This document shows, piece by piece, positions 36,968-47,905 of a stretch of DNA of 64,000 bases. The stretch is from the NCBI GenBank assembly GCA_020081605.1, contig JAHREC010000049.1, positions 2,480,001 through 2,544,000 of the forward strand, written 5' to 3'. The notes beneath the pieces were generated by a model that worked only from the letters and a program-made list of their open reading frames with translations, had not been told where the DNA came from and searched no databases. How positions within the stretch are numbered: the first letter of the stretch is position 1; each line of letters starts with the position of its first letter. This DNA comes from Albifimbria verrucaria (lineage: Eukaryota; Ascomycota; Sordariomycetes; Hypocreales; Stachybotryaceae). The translations under genes were made by a program, and so were the position numbers.

Positions 36968-38236
36968 TGAGCCATTTGCCTTATAAACCGAGGCTCTTGC
37001 GTATTCTTGTCTGATTTACGACTGTGGTCACAGCGAAGGCGTAGCGTGGCTTGGCTTGCTTTCACGACACAACTTCATCTTCTTTACTGGTGGTGGTTTT
37101 CACTGTTGTCTCTACAACATCTTCAGCATCTTCTGGCCTTCATCTGGGAATCACGGACTCTATCTTCGCAACACTAAAAGTTTTATTCTCTATCTTCTTC
37201 TCGATTCCCACGAGCGAGATCTCCGCTTCTTGCCGTTTCAACCTTCATACCCCTCTGCTGTTGCACACAGCGACGTACCGCACATGCTTTTCAACGTCAT
37301 TCTTTCTTTCTTTCTTTTGTTATCTTGGTTTCTACGGGTTCATCAGAAATGTCTTATGACGCAATTTACGCCAATGGGAGGCAGGATATAGTGCTTGATT
37401 ATGTTCATCGCGCGGAGACCCGGCCAACGTCATGTTTGTACACTTTGTCCATGATGGTTTGGAAAAGTAGCCAGGATAGGATGAATGAATGGTTATTTCT
37501 ACTACTGTTTCAACCAACACATTTCAGCTGTGGACTCGTCGTTGTTTGTGTTGGAGACCATATTTCTTGTATAATAATATCCAGGGCTGTGAACCACGGC
37601 TCCTGTTCTTAGCGGAAGTGTTTTCTCTCTCGCAAAATGGACTTTCATCTTGATTCTTCGAAACCGGAAATGCCAGTTCCATAACTCTGTCACACAACCA
37701 ACCGCCTGGTGTTTGTATTGTCAGCCTTGTCAGAGGCAAAGTGCCGAGGTTGGGATATAGAAGGACCGTGAAACGCTGACTAGCATGGGGCGGCCCCAAG
37801 TCCCAGCCCAGTTTTTCGGCCTTGCAATAATGAAGCGGGCGATACTATGTCCTTCTCACACATGAAACACTGTGGCGACCGACCACCTCGGATTGAGGGG
37901 CCGTTGTCGATCTATGTCAGAATTAGGCAATTTTTCTTTCTCTTTCATTTTGCCCTGGCTTGAAACCAAGAGGATTTACGGGACTCTACTATGTTGGACA
38001 TCTTTGCCCGCTCAGTCTCACCCCTCCATCCTCATTGCCAAGGAGCAAAGGGAGGTGTCGTGTCTGATCTATTGTTCTCCGGTCGTCATCTTGATCATAT
38101 CCCGTGAAAATGCGCCACCGCGACTTTTTTGCTGATTTTTACACCCCCTCATGGGATATCAAACAACTAGCCCCACCCCTAAGTCCAGCCCTCGGCGTGG
38201 TTCCCCTTTATTCCGTTTCTTAGACGGCGCCTTTAC
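36968..38236. other. Convergent 3' intergenic region
   Basis: 1.27 kb between the stop of the RING-PH-vWA gene and the stop of CCT8. Pyrimidine-rich just after 37050; no recognisable gene. Confidence 0.55.
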
Positions 38237-40167
38237 TTAGTCCTCATCCCAGTTCTAAGTGGTAGCACAAAGGAGTTAGTACGTAAGCTTGAGATGCGGC
38301 GCATGCCATTGCTGGCGTCAGGCTGCAGAGGGTATGGAAACGGATGTACTTACCGGGTTGGGGCCGGGAGGCTTAGGGCCGCCTGCTTGCCTTGCTACAA
38401 TGATCTGATCAACAGATAGGACGGTACGAGCGGCTTCGGTGGCCAGCTTGATGGCCCACTGCTTGGATACCAACAGGTCGAGAATACCGTTCTCGGTAGC
38501 ATCAATGACGCCGGTTCCATCGTTGTTCTGTGTGGGAGTCAGTTATTACCATTCCACTGTACATGTCAGAGCAGTGTAAAAGGGCTGTCTTACCTCGACG
38601 TCAACACCAGAGTCGCCGTCCTGGTTCTTGTGCTGGGCAGCATATAACCTGCTCAGGACCTCGGTGGCGTCCAGACCACAGCTCTCGGCGATGGTGCGTG
38701 GCACAACTTCAAACGCCTCACCGTACTTCTTGATGGCGTACTGGCTCAAGCCAGGTGTCTTCTCACCGTGAGCCTGGATTCTGGCGCTGAGCTGAACCTC
38801 AGTAGCACCCGCACCGGGCACCAGTCTGGGGTCCTTGGTGATAGCCTTCACGACGTTGACTCCATCGTCAACAGCTCGCTCAACATCGTCAAGGTGGTTC
38901 TGGGTGGCACCACGCAGGACCAGGGTGGCGGTCCTGGTAACCTCGTCTTCTTGCCTGAAAACAGTGACACGGTCACCACCAATCTCGAGCGTCTCCACGA
39001 TATCGATGTTACCCATCTCGTCGGGCATGGGGGCACCAAGACGGGCCAGAGGGGTTGCGCCGACGACTCGGCAAACTCTACGCAGCTCGAACTTGCTGTA
39101 GATCTTGATGGCCAGGATGCCAAATCGGTTCAGGTAGTGCAGAGCGAGGTCGCCGATTCTGTCACCGGAGATGACGACACGGAGTCCAGAGTCGTGGAGC
39201 TCCTTGATAGCCGTCTCAAGCTGGCTCTCCTCGCCGGCGGTGAAGTCCATCATCTCCTTGGCGTTGTGCAGGAGCACGGTGCCCTTGGTCTCGGTCTGGC
39301 TGATGTCGATGGGGCAGGTGAAGACACCGACCTTGGCGCGGGTAGCCTTCTTGATAGCACCATCGGGCTCCTTGGGGAAGACCATGCCCTTGACGACCTG
39401 GCTCTGGTCGAGGCTGCCACCCATGATCTTGACGACGCGGATGTTGTCGACGTTGAAGTTTGCAGGGTTCTTGGGCAGGACGGCGAGAACAGCCTCAGAG
39501 ACAAGGCTGGCGAGGAACTCCTCGTTGCCGTTCTGCTTGCTGGCAATGACGGTCTGGATGGCCTTGCTGAGCTCCTCCTTGTCGCGGATGTCCTCGACCT
39601 TGTCGACGGACAGCCTCTCGAGGGCACCGAGGGCGAAGTTCTGGGCCTTCTCGTAACCGATGACAATGTCGGAGGCCTTGAGACCCATGCGCAGAAGGTC
39701 CTCGGCCTTGCGCAGCAGCTCGCCGGCCAGGATGATGACGAGGTTGGTGGCGTCGCCCATCTCGGCCTCCTGCTGCTGACTGGCCATGACAAGGAGCTTG
39801 GCGGCAGGGTGGACAACGTCGAGCTCTCGGAGGATGGTGGCGGCGTCGGATGTGAGGATCATCTTCTGGAGATGGTTGATAACGACCTTGTTGCGGCCAT
39901 AGGGGCCGAGGAAGTCTGGACGGTCGAGGCGATGGTTCGGCAGGCATCGATGTTCCGCAGGACGGCGCCATCTTCAGCATCGTAGCTAGAGAACGCAAGA
40001 GGCGGTCAGCCGAGCACAGGACAGGACAGGAGAGGCGGCCTCGTAGCAAGAAGGCGGGCCATGGTGGGGGTTACGGTTAGACGGGGGAGAAAGGGCTTTG
40101 GCAACTCACTTGTTGTAGCCCTGCTTGAAGAGCCCTGCGTTGGGGCTCCGGGGATGTTGAGAGACAT
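38237..40167 (-). CDS. CCT8: CCT8, theta subunit of TRiC/CCT chaperonin
   Basis: One of eight subunits of the cytosolic chaperonin that folds actin and tubulin using ATP. Exons: 40167-40110, 39985-38594, 38527-38354, 38254-38237; 547 aa, the usual length. It begins MSLNIPGAP and ends PKPPGPNPNWDED, both typical of CCT8. ATP-site features include MILTSDAATILREL, GDATNLV and the GGSLDQSQVVKG block of the theta subunit. The last exon is only 18 nt. One base is missing near 40139-40145 and another near 39909-39914, so the uninterrupted ORF starts internally at the MILTSD methionine. It diverges from the NHP10-like gene. Confidence 0.96.
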
Positions 40168-41154
40168 GTTGGCTGGTGTGACCCGCTGCGAAGCTCTCCT
40201 CTGCACAGGTAGGGTAGAGGTTGAAGACTGGGGAGAGGGGCGGTCTTGCGTGAGGCTTGGTGTTTTGCAGCGAGCTCCCAAATGTTTGCTTGCTTGTAAA
40301 ATAAATCTGATGGTGGGGTTACTGACCAATCAGCGGGGCTTAGGTACCTGCGTCGGTGTGCGTCCCTTGAATGGCCCGTAGCTGCATTTTCGAGCCCGCT
40401 GCCCGCTGTAGCAGCTGATGCCTACCTCTAGTACAGGTACCTATAATAGTAGGTAGGCTTGTTAGGAGGTACCTGTTACAGTGGCTGCTGGTGCCGCTGC
40501 CACCACCCACTCTGTCAGGAGGACTCTCGGTTAGGACTCTCTCTGGGTTAGTAGGCAGGGTCTTTTTCCTCACCAGCCCGCCAGCCAGCCAGCCAGCCAG
40601 CCAGCCTGGGCAGCCAAAGAGAGACTCTTAATCATTGGCCACCGGTGAGCCAATAGTCAGACACGGATCCTCAGCCTTGCCGTCCTCTGGACCTCTAACC
40701 AACCTTGTACCTGAGAAATGGTACCTGCAACCGCAACACCGAATTTCTAGGAGCAGCAATGCGCATGCGACTTCGAGGCTTCGGCAACTTCTCGCTCGAA
40801 TCGCTTGTCCGCCCGTCATATCACGCGTCAACATTGTCTACCTGATCCCTCCACCTTGTCATCCATTGACCGTCAAGGCACCCTACCCGCCGAACCCATT
40901 CCTTCCCCAAAGCTCCGTGAAGCGCTGCTTCGTTTGCCGCAAATGGCACCCCAATCTGGTGAGTCTGAGTCTCGTCTCCCTTGCGTCCTCAAATTCTTCC
41001 GATACCACACTCCCCACGTTTACTTGCTCCTGCACCGAGCGAGATCGCGTCATCTGCCATTGCGCGATTCTACAACCGCATCATCCTTCCCCATCGACCC
41101 GTCGCCGAAAGCAAGCTACCGTCATCCTCGGTCGCCATAACGCACCAACGCACC
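40168..41154. promoter_or_regulatory. Shared divergent promoter of CCT8 and NHP10-like gene
   Basis: 987 bp hold three CCAAT boxes (40326-40330 plus, 40634-40638 minus, 40650-40654 plus), three AGGTACCT palindromes (40342, 40435, 40467) and a CCAG tandem repeat. CCAAT boxes would be HAP/CBF sites. A splice-donor-like GTGAGT near 40959 hints at a 5' UTR intron of the NHP10-like gene. Confidence 0.55.
40581..40606. repeat. (CCAG)n tandem repeat
   Basis: Six CCAG units plus a partial unit between CCT8 and the NHP10-like gene. Confidence 0.8.
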
Positions 41155-41461
41155 ATGCCTCCCAAGAGAAAGTTGTCAGACGCTGAACCCGGCCCTACAG
41201 TCCCCCTTCGCTGCCCCCATCCGTGGAAGAGGCCTACCGTCGCAAATGTGTCCAGCTCAAGAACAGAACCAACGAGGTCGAGGATGCCAACGACGCCGCC
41301 CGACTCCGCCTCGCGCGCATCAAGAGACAGGTCGAGAAGCTTCGCATCGAGCGCGCATTCCTGCTTGAACAACTTGCCAAGCGCACCAGCACCAACGTCG
41401 AAGACTCAGACGGCAGCCCCAGCCCTCCGCCCACGGTACGCCATCCTCTCTTTGTCTCTTG

Positions 41462-41501
<40 letters not shown>

Positions 41502-42183
41502 TCTCTCTCTGCTTCCTTTCTGCCGCCCCCTTGTCGAGCGATCCGGTGCTTGGTACACCTTTCTGCCTCACCCTCTCTCGTGTTGCGATGTTGATACTGT
41601 GCGGTGGATAGGATAAAAGGATCGACGTCTCCGGTGATGTGGATGCTAACCCCGAAAGCCCAAGGAACGACCGCTACGCACAAAGAGGGGCCATAGGAAG
41701 CCATCTGCCGTAGGCGATGCCGCAGGCGATGCTGAGTCTTCCAAGGCACCCGCTGCCGATTCCAACCAGCCTGGCTCCCCAGGCTCCGAGAGTCAGGCTC
41801 CTCCCGCGGAGGGCCAGGCCAAGGACGATGCTGCCAGGGACACTGAGAATGGCGCGAACAGCCCCGCCAAGGCCCCAGCCAGCGCCTTCGAGCTCTACTG
41901 TGTAGAGGCTCGCCTCAAGGCTAAGGAGAAGGACGAGGAACCGCCGACCGAGGATGACCTGGCACAGAGCTGGAAGGAGCTGGGTGACGCCGAGCAGGCC
42001 GAGGTCAAGACGCGCTATGAACGCGAGTTTGCCGAAGCACCTGAAGACGAGGATCATCCTCAGCGGAAGAAGAAGGAGAAGCCAACGGTAGAAAAGTCCG
42101 AGACTCAGGACGAGGACGTGGAGATGGGCAACTACGATACCGAGGACCAAGAAGCACAAGCAGAGAAGGAGGCTGATGAGTAG
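41155..42183 (+). CDS. NHP10: NHP10-like HMG protein, probable INO80 complex subunit
   Basis: Two exons, 41155-41435 and 41659-42183; about 268 aa. The N-terminal part is a coiled coil (SVEEAYRRKCVQLKNRTNEV to LRIERAFLLEQLAKRT) followed by EDSDGSPSPPPT; this block is the signature of fungal Nhp10, a DNA-binding subunit of the INO80 nucleosome remodeller. The second exon opens with basic PLRTKRGHRKPS, then an HMG-box-like segment (ASAFELYCVEARLKAKEKDE to KTRYEREF, about 165-225) and an acidic tail. The 223-nt intron contains a (CT)17 tract. A base is missing between 41200 and 41217, in one of two C runs, so the frame from the ATG misses the coiled coil. Nuclear and chromatin-bound by inference. 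Confidence 0.85.
41465..41498 (+). repeat. (CT)17 microsatellite inside NHP10-like intron
   Basis: 34 nt of perfect CT dinucleotide in the intron at 41436-41658, well upstream of the GCTAAC branch-point-like site near 41645. Confidence 0.9.
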
Positions 42184-42537
42184 TACAGTCATTCTCCGGC
42201 CATTTTTCTTTAGTTTCTCGGTTTCTTTGAGGCGTTACATGGTGGGTATAATTTCAGTTGTGGGATTGTATTACAAGGCCAGCTTTAGACATTGTACTTT
42301 ACTGGAAGATGGAGAGCAATGGTGGGACAGAATATATGGTGATTTCCCGACCCAGCCCATCTATCTTATGCGGGATCTTGGTACTCTGGTAACGATAAAA
42401 GAAAGGGAAAAAAATTCGCTGTGAAGTTCACTTGTTCCTCCTCTGCAATGTAATGACAGGCTACCCAGCATCCTCGGCTTAGCGAATCCTGGTCAACTCC
42501 CAGACCTCGCAATACGTTCTACTATGCTACAGGTATC
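42184..42537. other. Convergent 3' intergenic region
   Basis: 354 bp between the stops of the NHP10-like and DUF155 genes; AT-richer than the coding DNA, no gene seen. Confidence 0.6.
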
Positions 42538-44241
42538 TCAGCCCTCTCCCGCGTACAAGTCAACAACGATATTGATAGCAGCCACTAGAATCTCCATTGC
42601 GATCAATACAATCACTGTAAAGAGCACGTATCAGCATAGTTCAGAATGGACGACGGCCTATCCTAGCTTTGAGGACTTACCAATCCACTCTAACTTCTCG
42701 CCATGGCCGTGACTAAGCTGGTCTTTAAGAACTGCGAGAAGATCGGCAATGACATCGAGACGTTCTGTGAGGAGGCCAACACGTTGGTCCATCTCAAGAT
42801 AGCTTCTGACGGCTTGGTAGACGGGCTCGAGCTGAGGCTCGACCCAGAATAGTTCGGGGTGTCGAGAACTGAGCCGTTAAGATGAATGTTAATACGTAGG
42901 ATAAAGAGCTCGCCAATCTGCATGTTGATCTGGGAGCGGCTGAGGGCGATTTTGCCCGTCAGTGCAATTTGTGTGGGAATGTCTTTACATGTCTCGACTG
43001 TGGACGCAATGAGCTCTTCGAAGAGTGACGTCTAAGATTGAATATTTGTTAGTAACTGTCGAGCATTTGATCTCGCCAAGTATAGGAACAAGACTCACCT
43101 TGACACTCTGTGCGAGGGCGTGCGATATCGCTAGTTTAGTCATATAGTTGTTCTTGTCCCGTAATGTGATAAAGTCGTTGTATATTCGCGCTTGGTACTC
43201 CCTGGTATAATAGAAATTGAAGCGTTCCACCTCAACATCGTCCGGCGCCAGCTTCTCGAGCTCGAACTTTGAAATGTCTTTGAGGAACTTGGCCTCTTGG
43301 CTCTCCGACATGCCCCATATTACAACGACGCCGTAATCAAAGAGAAAGACCTCTGGCGTGTGGACTTGAATATCAAAATCTGGCATACTGTCCGGCAAAG
43401 GCCCTTCATCAGTTACGCTAGCGCCCAAGAGATCTTCGCTGGAGATGTGGCCCAGATCAGCATCTGCGCCGGAGTGCCCATTGCCTCCGGTGGAACCATT
43501 TCCATATCTCGACTCTGACTCCGAATGATCATGCTGGGAAACGGACTCGACGGACTCATCACCGGTCGAGTGCTGTCGCTCAATGCCGTGGAGGTGGTCA
43601 TGACGATGACGAGGTTTGACGTAGCTATAGGGAGTGTATATACACTCATCAATGAGCTTCGGCTGCGCTCCACGAGACTTTCCACGTCCCTTAAGAAATC
43701 GCATGAGTCCCTCCATCTCGTAGCGGTTCGCCGTGCAATATGCCGTTACTCGCGGTAATCGATCGCGGTCGGCTTTGCCCAGTCGCGCAGCGTCTCTGCG
43801 GGCCGTAGGGTCCTTGATCCGGGTATACTGAGAATAAACATCGCGTCCGCTCTCCTCGTCCTCGCCCTCGTCGGCGACCTCGGGGTTCGGAAGCAGCTTG
43901 AGCTTCTCGGTCTTCTTGGTGCTTCGCTGGGGGCCGATCTTGGGCCCGGCAGGCGATAGCGCAGTCGATGGCACCGCGCCATGGCTATTTCTTCGTCGCA
44001 GTTTGCTGTTCAGCGCCGCCAGCATGGGCGGACCGCTGCCGGCAGCACCCGCACTGCTTCCGATGCCCTGTGATGCAGGCCTATTTGCTGGTGTGTTGTA
44101 ATCTGCCTCGGGGTCGAAGATTCTGGTGACGGGATTGGCACTGAACGTAACAGCACGCGAGCTCTTGGGTCGATTCTCCGAAGGTTGGAGGAGCGGAGTC
44201 GACTCGTTCGAGTCCGGCGGCGGCTGTGCGGTTTGCTCCAT
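42538..44241 (-). CDS. DUF155 (RMD1/SIF2/RMND1 family) membrane protein
   Basis: Exons: 44241-43099, 43031-42681, 42614-42538; about 523 aa. The first 160 residues are disordered (Ser/Pro/Arg-rich, with a STPLLQPSE acidic-dileucine-like motif). The DUF155 domain follows: RLPRVTAYCTANRYEMEGL, then EVFLFDYGVVVIWGMSESQE and FYYTREYQARIYNDFITLRD, which are the conserved blocks. A charged Ser/His/Gly insert splits the domain near 250-300. The C terminus has one membrane helix (IVIVLIAMEILVAAINIVVDLY), the usual topology. Family members include yeast Rmd1 and Rmd8, S. pombe Sif2/Sif3 and mitochondrial RMND1; the absence of a presequence argues for a cytosolic or vacuolar-membrane form. One base is missing at 42856-42859. 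Confidence 0.9.
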
Positions 44242-44972
44242 GGTGGACTTGTGGATGCGTGCGTTGACGAGGATGGGTTATCGCAGAGTTGGCTCACGAA
44301 TTGGCCGGGGCGGCGGCACAGAAAGTTCAATTCGAACAGCACATATCTATCGTCTTGTCGCTGGACACGGCGTCAGAAGATTGCCGAGGCAAGAATGCCC
44401 ACGCTCCGCTGCGAGTTGAAGGGTAGCCGTAGAGAAGAAAAACAGCGTGATAAGTCGAGAGGGAACCTTGGGCCGTGACAGAGTCGTAATGCCGGGTAAT
44501 GGATTGCAACGGCAGAGGGAGCTAGCAGCATGTACTTTAGGTATGATGACGTCCCAGTAAAAAACCCACCTGCCTGTACTTGTGCTTGTTGCTTGTGCTC
44601 GTGCTCGCAGTGGGCCTGGCTCTCCATTGGTTGCCCGGCATCAACACGCTAGGCCAAGCTACAGGAACCGTGGAGACTGCAGGTATTGGACGTTACAGGT
44701 CTGGACTTGTAAACAAAATGTTGTTGGTCCTTCATATGGCTTGCACCAATTCACGTTCAATGCCAAACTTGTATTTATTTCTATTTTACTTCTGTTGCCT
44801 TATGTTTGACGCTAATATGCATAAAAATATGTATATTACGTTATTAGGCTTCTCTCCTCTCCTTTGAAGATCTTATAATCTATCATTTACGTTATTCCTA
44901 CTTCCATATATATACCTACCTACTTAATGAGCGAGTATGGCCAAGCCAGTGCCATTGTACCAACCTTCAAGC
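44242..44972. other. Promoter of DUF155 gene and 3' flank of oxidoreductase gene
   Basis: 731 bp, no gene seen. The part after 44780 is AT-rich with CCTACCTACC near 44915. Confidence 0.5.
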
Positions 44973-46483
44973 TTACACTTCGAGCGTCTTGACGACAATG
45001 TTGAATCCAGCGGCGTCGGCTCGGTCAACGAAGCCTTGGCCCAAACATGCTGGTGTATAAACACCTCCGTCCAGGCCAAGATCATCCTCCAGAATGGTTA
45101 AAGCGGCCTGGGCAAGAAACAAGCCACTCACTGTGAAAAACACGTCAGCCCCTATTTTCTCTCCGTGATCGAAGACACTTACAGTAGTACATGCTGCCAT
45201 CATACCATGCCCTGCAGAAAGCCCGCTGGTTTCCTGGCTTCACCGTGTCTGGCACCGCCACGGCTCGGAACTCGATGTTGTCCTTCTTCGCCAGCTTCAG
45301 CGACGGACCGAAGCCAGGCTTGTAGATGACCTTCCGAACTAGGGCCCTGATGGGGCAAAGGACAACCAGAAAAATCCGAGGATCAATCCCCAGTGAACTA
45401 GCACTGCGTGAAGCCAACCAAGTGCCCTAAAGTGCTCTGCATACCGAAAGTTTGGCCCATAGAACTCGTCTTTCCGGCGGGGCAGTTCGGAGAGTAGGCC
45501 CCAGCTACGCTCAACAACAGGTATGTTTGCCATCTCGGCCACCGAGGTGGTGACGTGACCAATTCCAGGGACCGTACGAGAACCAAACAGCCGCGCCATG
45601 AGACCTAATGACGGTCGTCCAGGCTTTGAATGAGGAACAGGAGACAGTGCATATGGTTTGCCCACTGCGAAGAGCTCACTCTTGGGGAAGTTCTCGAGAA
45701 CCACCAAAGCAGTTTCAAGCGTACCACCAGATGGTGCGGATCTAGTTCACATGGGTTACTAGAAAGCTCTGAGAATTCTATAGGAGGGATCGCTTACCTT
45801 AGGGCATGGATCGACAGGTTCACATCCTTGGTATGGACGCCCATCGTCTCACGGATGTGTTGCGCTAAAGCCCAGGTACAGATATCCGCTGGAGCAGACT
45901 CTATGCCGGACTGGGGAAACATGAGAGCACCAGTTTCTTTGGCCTTGGCCTCATACTTCTTGATCATACGAGCGACCCACGGAATCTCGCCAGTCACGTC
46001 AATGTAGTGAGTGCCCGATTCAGCACAGGCTCGGAAGGCATTTTCGCCATAGAGAGTGTAGGGGCCCACAGTGGTGATGAGGATGAACGTCTTCTTGACA
46101 AGTTCGCTCAGCTGCTCATAGTTGTCGACGCTGGCAAGTTCGATTGCTAATGACAGAAAGAGCTCAGCATAGTCCCACCAACCGAGGCATAAAGACTCCG
46201 TATGAATGGCGGCGACAACATACCAGGAGGCAATCTGTCAGCGTTGGCCTTTTGGCACTCATCAACTATCCCCTTGAGCTTTGCCTCTGAGCGGCCAGCA
46301 ACAGCCCACTTCAGATCAGTTGGTAGATGCTCGGCGATGTGGTAGGCTGTGAGGCGGCCGGTGTAGCCTGATACGGTTGTGAGCGACTACTATGTCCCTC
46401 TTACTGAGGCTAGGGGCATTTTCTTTACCTGTGGCTCCGAGCACGACCAAGTCATATTGAAAGTTATGCTTCTTAAAGGCCAT
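44973..46483 (-). CDS. Saccharopine dehydrogenase-like (SCCPDH-type) oxidoreductase
   Basis: Five exons on the minus strand: 46483-46429, 46367-46224, 46146-45798, 45741-45183, 45130-44973; about 421 aa, the usual length of this family. The N terminus is a Rossmann fold with the dinucleotide-binding motif GATGYTGR at residues 16-23, split by the first intron, followed by VAGRSEAKL. GEIPWVARMIKKYEAKA, FPQSGIESAPADI and SAPSGGTLETAL are typical family blocks. A hydrophobic segment (LVHWGLILGFFWLSF) suggests association with membrane or lipid droplets, as reported for animal SCCPDH. It is not the lysine-pathway enzyme, and its substrate is unknown. One base is missing at 45352-45355, immediately after the hydrophobic segment. 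It diverges from RPL43. Confidence 0.9.
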
Positions 46484-47215
46484 GATGAGGTAACAGTAGA
46501 TATCAAAAGGATCAGGAGCGCAGAGCCTGCTTCAACGAAAGGGCAGAGAAAGATCCCTCGGCAAGACGCAACAAGGGTGAGGCGACCAGGATGTTTCATA
46601 CTATATGGACAGCTAAATGAGGTAACTGATCAAGGACAACCCCACCTCCATGATCCCCTCTCAACTCAGGCTTCAAGGTATTCGCCCCTCGGCATCCAAA
46701 CTACATCGGCCTCGGGTCTTGGAAAAGCGAAAAGAGAGTAACAGGAGCGTCATTGTGTTGCTTTAGTGTCGAGCATGGCACGGGCTGATCCGACACGCAT
46801 GTAAGTACATGCCTTGAACGAATGACCTCAGTAGCTAGCACGGCGCATCAGAAGCTAGCAGTAAACTCGGCCTAGGCGATGGACGTCTGAGCCAAGTCCA
46901 TTGACGATTTGCTGACTAAGTCAGATTTGGAACTAGTATGACACAAGACTTTCTGGCTGCTTGAGTAAAATTGATCGAAAATGAACTTTATTCACGTGAC
47001 TGTGCTTTTTGGGTGCCCACTCAGCTGCCACCTCTGCTGATTGGTTAAAAACCTGCCTTCTCTCCTAAGCCCGCCCTGTTCTTTCCCTCACGTGCGTGCC
47101 CTAAGGAAAATCACAATTCCAACTCATTTTTGGTGAACCAGTCTCCAACTTGTCGTCGATTATCGAACACATCTCGTCCTCCCCAACGAGCCGATTCACC
47201 ACATAACCATTCAAG
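46484..47215. promoter_or_regulatory. Shared divergent promoter of oxidoreductase and RPL43
   Basis: The RPL43-proximal half holds two CACGTG palindromes (46993-46998 and 47089-47094) and a reversed CCAAT box (47040-47044). CACGTG is the Cbf1/bHLH site; Cbf1 works at ribosomal protein promoters in several ascomycetes, so a role in ribosomal gene control is plausible. Confidence 0.55.
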
Positions 47216-47905
47216 ATGACCAAGCGCACAAAGAAGGTCGGCGTGACGTACGTATATGGATGCCGCAAAGGAATTAACATTACGAACCTCTGCTAACGGA
47301 TTGTCACAGCGGTAAATATGGTACCCGGTAGGTCGCGAAATTCCGTCCTCAGTCCTCGGAGCACTATCCCCTTGGTCCTCGCGGTCACGACAATATCGAA
47401 GAGGCGTTCTGCATGGCGAGACTGTCAGCTTGTCTTGCCCGTTGCTGCCGAGCACTCGCGGGTTCGACACGACCAACACGATAATATTTGTCGAATTTCG
47501 ATATTGTGGCTTGACCGTCGATCGACCTAGGGATCTGGATGGTTCTCGTGGCACATCACCAACGGGTAGAAGACTAACCAGACGCGAATAGTTACGGTGC
47601 CTCCTGCGTAAGCAGGTGAAGAAGATGGAAGTCACCCAGCACGCCAAGTACACCTGCACTTTCTGCGGCAAGGTCACCGTCCGCCGTCACTCCACCGGTA
47701 TCTGGAACTGCAAGTCCTGCAAGCGCACTGTCGCCGGTGGTGCCTACGTTGTCTCGTGCGTGCGCCCCTACCTTTCTCCCAGGAACTGGTTCCTTGAAGA
47801 AGACGATTTTATTCGAAGCGGAAATACTAACGTGCTCATAGTACCGCCGCTGCCGCCGCCACCCGCTCGACCCTGCGACGTCTGAGGGAGATTGCTGAGG
47901 TTTAA
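47216..47905 (+). CDS. RPL43: 60S ribosomal protein eL43 (L37a)
   Basis: Zinc-binding protein of the large cytosolic ribosomal subunit. Four exons: 47216-47247, 47310-47327, 47592-47755, 47842-47905; 92 aa, exactly the family length. Starts [20 protein letters not shown] and contains the zinc ribbon CTFC...CKSC ([30 protein letters not shown]), ending [10 protein letters not shown]. Exon 2 is only 18 nt. One C is missing at 47603-47604, just before the conserved LRKQVKKME. Intron 2 (47328-47591) is 264 nt, long for this gene set, and contains an 11-bp inverted repeat. The intron donors are GTACGT, GTAGGT and GTGCGT. Confidence 0.97.
47390..47507 (+). repeat. Inverted repeat inside RPL43 intron 2
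   Basis: ACAATATCGAA (47390-47400) is the exact reverse complement of TTCGATATTGT (47497-47507). In the pre-mRNA they could pair into an 11-bp stem closing a 96-nt loop. I looked for C/D snoRNA boxes in the intron and did not find them. Confidence 0.55.

Noticed and set aside
38768..39985. A 405-codon plus-strand ORF opposite CCT8
   Set aside because: It is the exact antisense of the conserved CCT8 exon, reflecting its GC-rich codon use. The sense strand encodes a clear chaperonin.
42985..43098. Continuation of the DUF155 ORF past 43099 to a stop at 42985
   Set aside because: This is read-through of an intron (43032-43098). Splicing restores the conserved helix and the C-terminal membrane segment.
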